Shown here piece after piece: positions 26,613 through 33,427 of a stretch of DNA of 40,951 nucleotides. Both the position numbers and the translations under genes were made by a program. The DNA lies in the IMG/VR virus record IMGVR_UViG_3300043331_000707, positions 1-40,951 of that record; one strand, 5' to 3'. The notes under the pieces are model-generated. The model was not told where the DNA came from. It did no database searches and saw only the letters and a program-made list of their open reading frames with translations. This DNA is from a virus. Within the stretch, counting starts at the first letter, position 1. Every line of letters begins with the position of its first letter.

Positions 26613-27466
26613 CCACGTTCGCCGGCCAGATTCGGCTGGCGGACGGAACCCCCATCGACTACTCCGGTGAAGCTCCGGCCAAGCTGAGGTTCCTGCTCGG
26701 CATGACCTCCGGTCCGGGCACGCCGCACAACGAGATGATGGCCGCGTTCCCCGACATCGCGTACACGGCCGACTTCGGCAAGGACGGCAGCGACTCGGAC
26801 TCGTTGCCGGAGCTGCCGAACCTGTCCGCCGGCAAGTTCACCAACCTGCGCGGCGCGACGGCGCACATCTCCTGGAAGGACGACCCGGCGCAGATCGGGC
26901 CGTGGCTGTCCGCCGCGCCGGCGAACACCGCGCCGTTCTACCTGACGTGGTGGCACGAGCCGCACGGCGACATCAGCCCGGCCGACTACCGCGCCGGCGC
27001 GTCGAAGGTGCTCGACATTCTCGCCGATCACCCGCGGCGGGATTTGGTGCTCGGCTTCGGGCCCGCGGTCACCCGCTACTGGCTGATCGACAAGGGCGGC
27101 AACCCGGCCGACTGGTGGGTGGACGGCATGACCGCGTACTTCGAGGACGCCTACAACGACACCCTCACGAACATGACCCGGTACTTGTCGCCGGCCGAGC
27201 AGTTCACGAAGGTCCGCGACTTCGCCCGCTCCAAGGGTGTGCCGTGGGGTGTGCGGGAGTGGGGCAAGAAACGCATCGCCTCCGACACCACTGGGCAGGG
27301 CCGCTGCGCCGCTATGCGCGCCGACGTCGAGTGGTGTCACGCGCAGGGCGACTGTTTGGGGATGGCGTGGTGGAACTTCGGCGACACCCCACCAAGCTCG
27401 AAGATCATCGGAGTCGAGCCGGAGCAGACCACGTTCCGCCAACTCCTCATCCAGTACGGAGGTTGA
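26609..27466 (+). CDS. Glycoside hydrolase, GH26/mannanase-like (285 aa)
   Basis: The protein reads as a (beta/alpha)8 hydrolase of the GH26-like type. FYLTWWHEPHGDI places a likely acid/base Glu at E117 after a beta strand, and VPWGVREWGKK places a likely nucleophile at E217; the spacing and the 'W-W-N-F-G-D-T' near the C-terminus fit the family. Substrates of GH26 are beta-linked mannans or glucans; the real substrate here is unknown. No signal peptide, so it is probably attached to the virion or released at lysis. It is placed inside the head-tail connector block. Confidence 0.72.
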   Translation: MTTFAGQIRLADGTPIDYSGEAPAKLRFLLGMTSGPGTPHNEMMAAFPDIAYTADFGKDGSDSDSLPELPNLSAGKFTNLRGATAHISWKDDPAQIGPWLSAAPANTAPFYLTWWHEPHGDISPADYRAGASKVLDILADHPRRDLVLGFGPAVTRYWLIDKGGNPADWWVDGMTAYFEDAYNDTLTNMTRYLSPAEQFTKVRDFARSKGVPWGVREWGKKRIASDTTGQGRCAAMRADVEWCHAQGDCLGMAWWNFGDTPPSSKIIGVEPEQTTFRQLLIQYGG

Positions 27467-27467
27467 C

Positions 27468-27857
27468 GTGGCTGTTGGACCGTCCGCCGCGATCGCTAAC
27501 GCGGTCCTCGACGGCATCGCCCGCTCGACGACATGGACCGAGCCGGCCGCGTTCTACCTGAAGCTGCACACCGGCGACCCCGGCTCGGCCGGTACGTCGA
27601 ACGCGGCGACGGAGACGACACGCAAGCAGGTGACGTTCGGGTCCGTGGCCTCCGGCGGGGCGATCGCCAACACGGTGGCGGTGACGTGGACGAACGTCGC
27701 CGGGTCGGAGGACTACACCCACTGGTCGGCATGGGACGCCGCCGCCGCGGGCAACTTCATCATGTCCGGCACGATGACCGCCAACGCGGTTGTCGCAGCG
27801 GACACGTTCGAGATCCCGATCGGCGAACTCGACCTCACGATCTCCATCGCCAGTTGA
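27468..27857 (+). CDS. Virion structural protein, beta-rich (129 aa)
   Basis: GTG 27468 begins 1 nt after the hydrolase stop. The product (IANAVLDGIARSTTWTEPAA, FYLKLHTGDPGSAGTSNAAT, W-S-A-W-D-A-A-A-A-G-N-F-I-M-S-G-T-M) matches a common actinophage small structural protein that accompanies tail or head fibre genes. It probably forms a beta-sandwich. The exact position in the virion is unknown. The spacing to the next gene (17 nt) contains CAGGTGAG. Confidence 0.75.
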   Translation: MAVGPSAAIANAVLDGIARSTTWTEPAAFYLKLHTGDPGSAGTSNAATETTRKQVTFGSVASGGAIANTVAVTWTNVAGSEDYTHWSAWDAAAAGNFIMSGTMTANAVVAADTFEIPIGELDLTISIAS

Positions 27858-27874
27858 TTCCAGGCAGGTGAGCC

Positions 27875-30250
27875 GTGGCCCGCCTGTTCACCGACGGCTT
27901 CGAGATCGCGTCCAACACCAACGGCCACTCCTGGACCAACGTCGTCGACCTAGCCGCCCGCGATACCGGCACCGTCCGCACCGGCACCGGATCGGGCCTG
28001 ATCAACGGCCTGACCTCCGGCACCGAGTCCGGCTGGGGCGTCCAGTTCGTCGACAGCCTGCAAAACGGGCCGTTCTACCTGCGGACCTACTTCTACCTGA
28101 CCACCGCCCCATCGGCGGATAACACCATCGCGGCGTTCATCGCCGGCGCCAACCCGACCGCCACGTCGACGAACGACGCCCAGATCCGGCTGACGTCGGC
28201 CGGCGCGTTGAAGCTGTTCGCCAACAACTCCCAAGTCGGTTCCACCTCGTCGGCTCTGTCGACGGGCACCTGGTACCGCATCGAGCTTGAGGTCGACAAC
28301 TCCCCGTCCGCCGGCTCGAAAATCATCCGCGCGTACATCGACGGCACACAGTTCGCCGGCACCACCGCCTCCTCCGACGTCGGCGGCACCATCAATGGCC
28401 TGGCGCTCGGCGGCAACCTCAACGTCGAAGCGCAGACCACGGGTGTGTGGCGCTTCGATGACGTCGCCGTGAACGACTCGTCCGGCAGTTTCCAGACCGG
28501 TCTGCCGGGCCCGGGGAATGTGATCGTCATCCGGCCCAACGCCGCTGGCGATTCGAACCAGTTCAACAACACCGCCAACGGCGCGGGCTCGTCGAACAAC
28601 TACCAGTTGGTGGATGAGACGTCCCCGAACGACGCGACCGACATGGTCCAAAGCGGCACGTTGAACAACCTCGACCTGTACAACTTCGAGGCCACCGGCC
28701 TGACCGCGGCCACCGTCTCGGTCGTCCACGTGCACCTGAGACGCCGGAACAACACCGCCGACGCCACCACCGCGGTCACCCCGATCGTGGTCAAGACTTC
28801 AGGCGGCACGCAGGCATCCGGCGTCGCGGTGTCGCCCAACACGACCACGTGGCGCACCGGAGGCAACGCCGCCTCCACGGTGGTCGTCCCGAACTACACC
28901 GGCTACCAGGATCCCGACGGGTCGGCGTGGACCCCGTCGACGCTCGACACGATGCAGGCCGGGCCGAAGATCACCACGGCTAACGTCAACCGGATCCAGG
29001 TCTCTACGGTCTGGGCGACGATCGACTATGTCCCGGCCGTAACCGGCGCCGCCGCGGGCTCCCTGAGCATCACCGGCGCCGCGACGGGCCTGCGCACAGT
29101 GTTGGGGTCCGCGGCCGGGTCGCTCGGTATTACCGGGGCCGCGAATGGGACCCGCTCGACATTCGGTACGGCCGCGGGTTCGCTGGCGCTGTCCGGCGCC
29201 GCTGCGGGCGTCAGGTCGTCGGCGATCGGAACGCTGACCGACAACTTCGACGACAACAGCATCGACACGTCGATCTGGGAAGCCAACTACGGCTCGGTGG
29301 CCGAGACCGGCGGTCGGGCCCGGGTCGACTGCGACGTCAGCCAGTGGAGCGCGTACAAGTCCGGCTCACGGTACTTCCTCACCGGCTCGGCGGTGTCCGC
29401 GCGGCTCTACCCACCCTCGGGCGGAGCGGGTGACGGCGCGTACTCCTCGCTGATCGTCACCTCGTCCACGGCCGGCACGGACGCAGGCTTCCTGGTCGAC
29501 GCCGGCGCCGGTGTGCTCGGCGTGTACAACCGCGTCGGCTTCTCCGACGCGGGCGCGCTGTTCCCCACCTACAGCGCCACCGACCACGCGTACCTGAGGC
29601 TTCGGGAAGACGCCGGGACCATCTTCTGGGAGTCGTCGCCGGACGCGTCTACGTGGACGGAGCTGCGGTCGGAAACCTCCCCGTCGTGGGTGGACGACCT
29701 CGACCTGGCGCTCGTCCTCGAATCGCACCGCAGTTCGGGCACCGACAACTTCGCCGAGTACGACGACGTCAACGTCTCCCCCGCCGGGTCGACGGTCACC
29801 GGCTCGGCCGCCGGGTCGCTGTCCATCTCCGGTACCGCGACGGGTGTCCGGACCGTCCTCGGCTCTGCGGCTGGATCGCTCGGCTTGTCGGGGACGGCGG
29901 TCGGAACCAGGACAGTCCTCGGCACCGCGGCCGGCTCGCTAGCCGTGTCGGGTGCCGCGACGGGGCTGCGGACAGTTCTCGGCGCGGCGGCCGGGAGCCT
30001 GTCGCTGGCCGGCGCCGCGACCGGGCTGCGCAGTGTCCTCGGCACTGCCGCGGGATCGCTCGGCCTGTCGGGGGCCGCGTCTGGAACACGCACCACATTC
30101 GGCTCCGCCACTGGTTCGCTCGCGCTCGTCGGCGCGGCTACCGGGCAGGTGCCGGACGCGATCATCGAGCGGCCGGACACCGGAACCGTCGGCAGACCTT
30201 CGTCGGGAACCGTCACCCGACCGTTCACCGGGATCATCGAGCGGCCGTAG
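27875..30250 (+). CDS. Large ConA/LamG-like fibre or decoration protein with 20-aa repeats (791 aa)
   Basis: Order of parts: a concanavalin/LamG-like domain (1-210; 'TDGFEIASN', 'WYRIELEVDN', 'WRFDDVAVND'); a beta-rich middle (211-390); three 20-residue repeats with AAGSL..(S/T)GAATG core; a second ConA-like domain ('DNFDDNSIDTSIWEANYG', 'FAEYDDVNVS'; about 452-640); six more repeats, the last partial; and a short C-terminal tail with repeated R-P-x-[ST]-G units. Such ConA domains bind glycans. It lies among connector genes rather than after the tape measure, so it may be a head fibre. Protein-level repeats are recent, sharing long DNA stretches. Confidence 0.78.
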   Translation: MARLFTDGFEIASNTNGHSWTNVVDLAARDTGTVRTGTGSGLINGLTSGTESGWGVQFVDSLQNGPFYLRTYFYLTTAPSADNTIAAFIAGANPTATSTNDAQIRLTSAGALKLFANNSQVGSTSSALSTGTWYRIELEVDNSPSAGSKIIRAYIDGTQFAGTTASSDVGGTINGLALGGNLNVEAQTTGVWRFDDVAVNDSSGSFQTGLPGPGNVIVIRPNAAGDSNQFNNTANGAGSSNNYQLVDETSPNDATDMVQSGTLNNLDLYNFEATGLTAATVSVVHVHLRRRNNTADATTAVTPIVVKTSGGTQASGVAVSPNTTTWRTGGNAASTVVVPNYTGYQDPDGSAWTPSTLDTMQAGPKITTANVNRIQVSTVWATIDYVPAVTGAAAGSLSITGAATGLRTVLGSAAGSLGITGAANGTRSTFGTAAGSLALSGAAAGVRSSAIGTLTDNFDDNSIDTSIWEANYGSVAETGGRARVDCDVSQWSAYKSGSRYFLTGSAVSARLYPPSGGAGDGAYSSLIVTSSTAGTDAGFLVDAGAGVLGVYNRVGFSDAGALFPTYSATDHAYLRLREDAGTIFWESSPDASTWTELRSETSPSWVDDLDLALVLESHRSSGTDNFAEYDDVNVSPAGSTVTGSAAGSLSISGTATGVRTVLGSAAGSLGLSGTAVGTRTVLGTAAGSLAVSGAATGLRTVLGAAAGSLSLAGAATGLRSVLGTAAGSLGLSGAASGTRTTFGSATGSLALVGAATGQVPDAIIERPDTGTVGRPSSGTVTRPFTGIIERP
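29045..29224 (+). repeat. 60-bp tandem repeats, block 1 (3 units)
   Basis: Three 60-bp units encoding 20 residues each of the form G-x-A-A-G-S-L-x-[IL]-[ST]-G-A-A-x-G-x-R-[ST]. They precede the second ConA-like domain. Confidence 0.85.
29801..30148 (+). repeat. 60-bp tandem repeats, block 2 (6 units)
   Basis: Five full 60-bp units plus a 48-bp partial encode the same 20-residue motif as block 1, separated from it by the second ConA-like domain. Copy number is likely to vary by recombination. Confidence 0.85.
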
Positions 30251-30258
30251 GAGGCGAC

Positions 30259-30651
30259 ATGTCCGCAGCCTCCGCCATGGCCCGGGGCCGGGCGCTGGCC
30301 GAGTCGTTGATGGCCGATACCTGCACCATCACCCGACCGACCACTGTGACGACGAACCCGAACACCGGGCAGGTCATCAAGACCACGACCACGGTGTACT
30401 CAGGCTCCTGCCGCATCCAGCAGCGCACCACCACGGCCAGCGAGGAGCACACCGGCGAGCAGTACACGCGCATGGCGCGTTTCGAACTGCAACTGCCGAT
30501 GTCGGCGACCGGGCTGAACGAGGCCGACACCGTCACGATCACAGCGTCCGCCCACGACCCGGATCTGGCCGGGCGGGTCTTCAAGGTCCGGGACTTGGCG
30601 CACGGCACACACAAGACCGCACGCCGGGTGGGCATCGAGGAGGAGACGTGA
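30259..30651 (+). CDS. Head-tail stopper-like protein (DUF6093-like, 130 aa)
   Basis: ATG 30259 with GGAGG at 30250-30254. It begins with an Ala-rich helix (MARGRALAESLMADTCTITR), then P-N-T-G-Q-V-I-K-T-T-T-T-V-Y-S-G-S-C-R-I-Q, beta strands, 'D-T-V-T-I-T-A-S-A-H-D-P-D-L-A-G-R-V-F-K-V' and a His-rich end. This matches the DUF6093 group, which occupies the stopper position in actinophages. It would close the DNA channel at the portal-tail interface. Confidence 0.8.
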   Translation: MSAASAMARGRALAESLMADTCTITRPTTVTTNPNTGQVIKTTTTVYSGSCRIQQRTTTASEEHTGEQYTRMARFELQLPMSATGLNEADTVTITASAHDPDLAGRVFKVRDLAHGTHKTARRVGIEEET

Positions 30652-31025
30652 TCCACGCCGACACGGCCGAACTCGACGCCCTCGCCCGCGACCTGGCCGC
30701 CGACAACGACGTGATGGACGAAGCCGCGAACGTCGTCTCGAAGGGCTCGCTGAACATCAAGCGCGGCGCCCGCCGCCGGGTGTCCGGCTACGCGTACCTG
30801 CCGCACTACCCCAACAGCATCGGGTACGACATCTTCCGCGGCGGCAACCTCGTCTCCTCGGAGGTCGGCCCGGACAAGGACCAGCGTCAGGGACCGCTGG
30901 GCACGATCATCGAGAACGGTTCGGTCAACAACGCGCCGATCCCGCACCTGAGCCCGGAGCTGGACGAAGAGACGCCGCGGTTCCTCGCTGCCGTTGCGGC
31001 GATGGGCGAGGCGACGGTGCTGTGA
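30648..31025 (+). CDS. Tail completion/neck protein, HK97 gp10-like (125 aa)
   Basis: GTG 30648 overlaps the previous stop by 4 nt. It begins IHADTAELDALARDLAADND, then V-V-S-K-G-S-L-N-I-K-R-G-A-R-R-R-V-S-G, 'YPNSIGYDIFRGGNLVSSEV', and 'G-P-L-G-T-I-I-E-N-G-S-V-N-N-A-P-I-P-H-L-S-P', which is the typical HK97 gp10/neck-1 phrase. It would connect head and tail. It is coupled to the next gene. Confidence 0.84.
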   Translation: MIHADTAELDALARDLAADNDVMDEAANVVSKGSLNIKRGARRRVSGYAYLPHYPNSIGYDIFRGGNLVSSEVGPDKDQRQGPLGTIIENGSVNNAPIPHLSPELDEETPRFLAAVAAMGEATVL

Positions 31026-31435
31026 TCGACCACGCCGAGGCGGTCCTGTCGCTGCTGCGCCAGGTCCCCGATCTGGTGGTCTTTCCCGAAGAGAACGGGA
31101 CGGGTGACGGCAAGCTCGTTCCCGACGGCACCGAGCCGCCGTACGTCGCGGTGCACTTTCACCGCGAGTACGGCGAAGCCGAGGACGCCACCGGCGCCAC
31201 CACGCGGATTGTTCTGCGGCCGATCTGTCACTGCGTCGGCGAAACCCAGATGGCGGCGCAGGCGGTGTCCACGCTCGTCGCGGGCGCGCTGCTGGACGTC
31301 ACCCCATCCATCCCCGACCGGGAGTGCTTCCCGATCCGCCACGAGGGCTCCGTGCCGGCGCGCGATGACGAGTCGACCGGCCGGCGCGTGGTGGACCTGA
31401 CCGAGACCTACCGGCTGGAAACGGTTCCGGCGTAA
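31022..31435 (+). CDS. Tail terminator protein (putative, 137 aa)
   Basis: GTG 31022 overlaps the gp10-like stop. Length, position (after gp10-like, before the tail tube) and pattern (an N-terminal helix EAVLSLLRQVPDLVVFPEEN, then PPYVAVHFH strand, then 'LRPICHCVGETQMAAQAVST' and 'RRVVDLTETYRLETV') fit tail-terminator proteins of siphoviruses. It would cap the tail tube and set the head-binding interface. The sequence alone is less decisive than the order. Confidence 0.76.
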   Translation: MIDHAEAVLSLLRQVPDLVVFPEENGTGDGKLVPDGTEPPYVAVHFHREYGEAEDATGATTRIVLRPICHCVGETQMAAQAVSTLVAGALLDVTPSIPDRECFPIRHEGSVPARDDESTGRRVVDLTETYRLETVPA

Positions 31436-31459
31436 GCCCTTCACGAAAGGAGCGCCGGG

Positions 31460-31783
31460 ATGGCGCTGCTGTCCTACCAGACCATCGGTGACGCCAACGA
31501 CATCACGTTCGCGGCCGTCGCGGCCGGTGGCGACACGGTCCCCTTCGATGACCGCGGGTTTCTTGAGTTCAAGAACACCAACGGCTCTACCCGCACCATC
31601 ACCATCGCCATCCCGGGCACGGTGCACGGCACGGCGATCCCGGACCTGGCGTTCACGATCGGCGCGACCACCGGCAACGAGAAGGTCAAGGTCACCAAGG
31701 ACATGATCGACCCCTCGACGGGTCTGATCTCCGTCACCTACTCGGCGGATTCGGGCGTGACCGTCGCCGCGCAGCGGGTGTGA
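31460..31783 (+). CDS. Beta-rich virion protein (107 aa)
   Basis: ATG 31460 with GAAAGGAG at 31444-31451, a strong start. The product is all-beta (LLSYQTIGDANDITFAAVAA, LEFKNTNGSTRTITIAIPGT, VSATYS-like ending) with a predicted immunoglobulin-like or jelly-roll arrangement. Related small proteins precede tail tube genes in actinophages. It may be a head or tail decoration. Confidence 0.74.
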   Translation: MALLSYQTIGDANDITFAAVAAGGDTVPFDDRGFLEFKNTNGSTRTITIAIPGTVHGTAIPDLAFTIGATTGNEKVKVTKDMIDPSTGLISVTYSADSGVTVAAQRV

Positions 31784-31989
31784 CCATGACCGACTTCGTC
31801 TGCATCAAGCATCCGGATGTCGAAGGCGTCGGCAGGATCCCCCGAGCTGCGTTGGCCGGCTGGCAGCCGCGCGGCTGGGTCGAGTGCGACCCGCCGGAGG
31901 AGATCGACCCGACCACCGCGCACCGACCCAAGCCCGAGCCGCCCAAGGGGAAGCAGACCCCGAAGACCCAGGAGAAGACGAATGGCTGA
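31780..31989 (+). CDS. Small Pro/Lys-rich tail-region protein (69 aa)
   Basis: GTG 31780 overlaps the previous stop; ATG 31786 is an alternative. The N-terminal 30 residues (FVCIKHPDVEGVGRIPRAAL) are followed by W-Q-P-R-G-W-V-E-C-D-P-P-E-E and a disordered Pro/Lys tail. Similar 'F.k..h...g.g.ip..al..w...GW' proteins sit next to tail tube genes in actinophages. The function is unknown. Confidence 0.72.
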   Translation: MTMTDFVCIKHPDVEGVGRIPRAALAGWQPRGWVECDPPEEIDPTTAHRPKPEPPKGKQTPKTQEKTNG

Positions 31990-32464
31990 CATCGTCGTTG
32001 ACGGCAAGACCCGGGTCTACTGGGTCACCACCATCTCCAACATCGCCGCCCCGACCGTCGCCGAGCTGAACGCCGGCATCAACATCACCTCGATCTGCAC
32101 GCGAGACGGGCTGATCGGGTTCGGGCCGGACACCGCCGACGTCGACTCCACCGGACTGGACGCGACCTTCGAAGCCAAGCGGGCCGGCACCGCCCAGTTC
32201 GGCGACGTGCGGCTGCGGCTGAAGAAGCAGTCCTCCGGCGACACCACCTACACCACGCTCACCTACCAGACGGAGGGGTATGTGGTGATCCGCCGCAACG
32301 TGGCGCAGGGCACGGCGTGGGCCGCATCGCAGAACGCCGAGGTGTTCCCGGCGCAGTGCGGCTACCGCATGTACATGGACCCGGAGCTGAACACGCTGTC
32401 CCGCTACGAGATCCCGATCAAGATCACGGACGATCCGAACCTGGACGCGGTCGTCGCCGCATAA
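31982..32464 (+). CDS. Major tail (tube) protein (160 aa)
   Basis: ATG 31982 lies 8 nt within the previous gene. Size and the features 'K-T-R-V-Y-W-V-T-T-I-S-N-I-A-A-P-T-V-A-E-L-N-A-G', 'LDATFEAKRAGTAQFGDVRL', 'TLTYQTEGYVVIRRN' and 'RYEIPIKITDDPNLDAVVAA' match actinophage tail tube proteins of the 'phage tail tube protein' type. Hexameric rings of it build the tail. A strong terminator-like hairpin directly follows, consistent with high expression. Confidence 0.86.
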   Translation: MADIVVDGKTRVYWVTTISNIAAPTVAELNAGINITSICTRDGLIGFGPDTADVDSTGLDATFEAKRAGTAQFGDVRLRLKKQSSGDTTYTTLTYQTEGYVVIRRNVAQGTAWAASQNAEVFPAQCGYRMYMDPELNTLSRYEIPIKITDDPNLDAVVAA

Positions 32465-32474
32465 CGCCGCAGAC

Positions 32475-32509
32475 CAGGCCGGGTTCCACGGAGCCCGGAA
32501 CCCGGCCTG
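32475..32509 (+). terminator. Strong hairpin after major tail gene
   Basis: A perfect 13-bp stem (CAGGCCGGGTTCC at 32475-32487 with 32497-32509) has a 9-nt loop. It lies 10 nt after the tail tube stop. Terminators here are usual in siphoviruses to boost capsid and tail tube mRNA relative to distal tail genes. Confidence 0.78.
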
Positions 32510-32537
32510 CCACATCCAGGGCTCCGTAAGGGCTCCC

Positions 32538-33023
32538 ATGGATCCGAACACCTTCGACGTCGACGCCTGGCTCAACTCGGCCAGGCTGCCGGAGAAGACC
32601 CACCCGTTGTGCCTGCGTGGCGATCTGGTCGCCGACTACGAGAACCTCAAACGGCGCAAGGCCGAAGTGGCCAAGACCGATTCGCTGGCCGGCGAGTCCG
32701 CCGAGATCGAAGAGCAACTCGATCGGCTGCGCGAGGAGATGAAGACGGCGACGGTCGTCGTGCGGATGCGGGCCATGCCCAAGCGCCGCTGGGACGAACT
32801 GATCAACGCGCACAAGCCGCGCGAGGACAACGAACTTGACCAGGCGATCGGCTACGACCCGGACGCGTTTTTCAACGCGGCCATCCCTGAGTCGATCGTC
32901 GAGCCGAAGCTGACGCCGGCGCAGTGGGCGAAGCTGTCCGAATCCCTGACGGAAGCGCAGTACAACGACCTCGTCTCCGTCGTCAACGACCTGAACGTCC
33001 GCAAGGTAGACATCCCAAACTGA
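32538..33023 (+). CDS. Tail assembly chaperone, short form (161 aa)
   Basis: ATG 32538, the unshifted product (analogue of lambda gpG). It is helical and acidic (LRGDLVADYENLKRRKAEVA, EEQLDRLREEMKTATVVVRM, PKRRWDELINAHKPREDNEL). It ends ...VDIPN* exactly at the slippery site, with the stop immediately after AAC. It would bind the tape measure during tail assembly. This is a textbook arrangement. Confidence 0.9.
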   Translation: MDPNTFDVDAWLNSARLPEKTHPLCLRGDLVADYENLKRRKAEVAKTDSLAGESAEIEEQLDRLREEMKTATVVVRMRAMPKRRWDELINAHKPREDNELDQAIGYDPDAFFNAAIPESIVEPKLTPAQWAKLSESLTEAQYNDLVSVVNDLNVRKVDIPN

Positions 33024-33427
33024 GTCGCCGCCTCGCCGCCTCACCTGAGCTGAAGCTTGAGGTGGAGACAGCGAGGCGGCTTGGCGTGCCTCTGCGGGTG
33101 TTCCGCGGCTGGGTGCCGCGGTCCGAAACCGTGCACTACGACTCCGACGGCCGGGTCACCGGCAGGTCGGTGCAGTGGGTGGAGTCCGGCTGGGATGAGC
33201 AGTCCCGCGCCGAGATGCTCGCGCTGACCAAACTCGAAGCCGAGCAGTGCCCGCTGTGTGGCGGGCCCGCCGCTGAATGTCAGGACCGCGACGCGTACGA
33301 GGCGTACGAGGCCCTGCCGGTGCGCTGCCACAAGACCACCGCCGTGGCGATGGCGCAGGAGCAGCGCAAGAACACCGCGCAGCCGGAAGCCGTGCTCTAT
33401 CAGGTGAAACGGAGGGCCGATGGCTAA
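32538..33427 (+). CDS. Tail assembly chaperone, -1 frameshift fusion (about 296 aa)
   Basis: This is the long form (analogue of lambda gpGT) made when ribosomes slip -1 at 33014-33020. After the site the frame continues as LSRRLAASPELKLEVETARR, R-V-F-R-G-W-V-P-R, W-D-E-Q-S-R-A-E-M-L-A-L and a C-P-L-C-G-G-P-A-A-E-C-Q cluster. The Cys/His-containing C-terminus (C-P-L-C ... C ... V-R-C-H-K-T) is typical of actinophage chaperone extensions. Its end overlaps the tape-measure start by 8 nt. The coordinates are one interval; translation changes frame within it. Confidence 0.86.
33014..33020 (+). promoter_or_regulatory. -1 programmed frameshift site CCCAAAC
   Basis: The heptamer C-CCA-AAC fits X-XXY-YYZ in the phase of the short chaperone (codons ATC CCA AAC TGA). 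Slipping to CCC-AAA joins the frame ending at 33427. The stop codon follows at once, which favours a low but steady shift. Confidence 0.9.

Noticed and set aside
29045-30148. 60-bp repeats as a CRISPR array
   Set aside because: The repeats are contiguous, in frame, and encode a 20-residue protein motif; there are no spacers. No CRISPR array was seen anywhere in the window.
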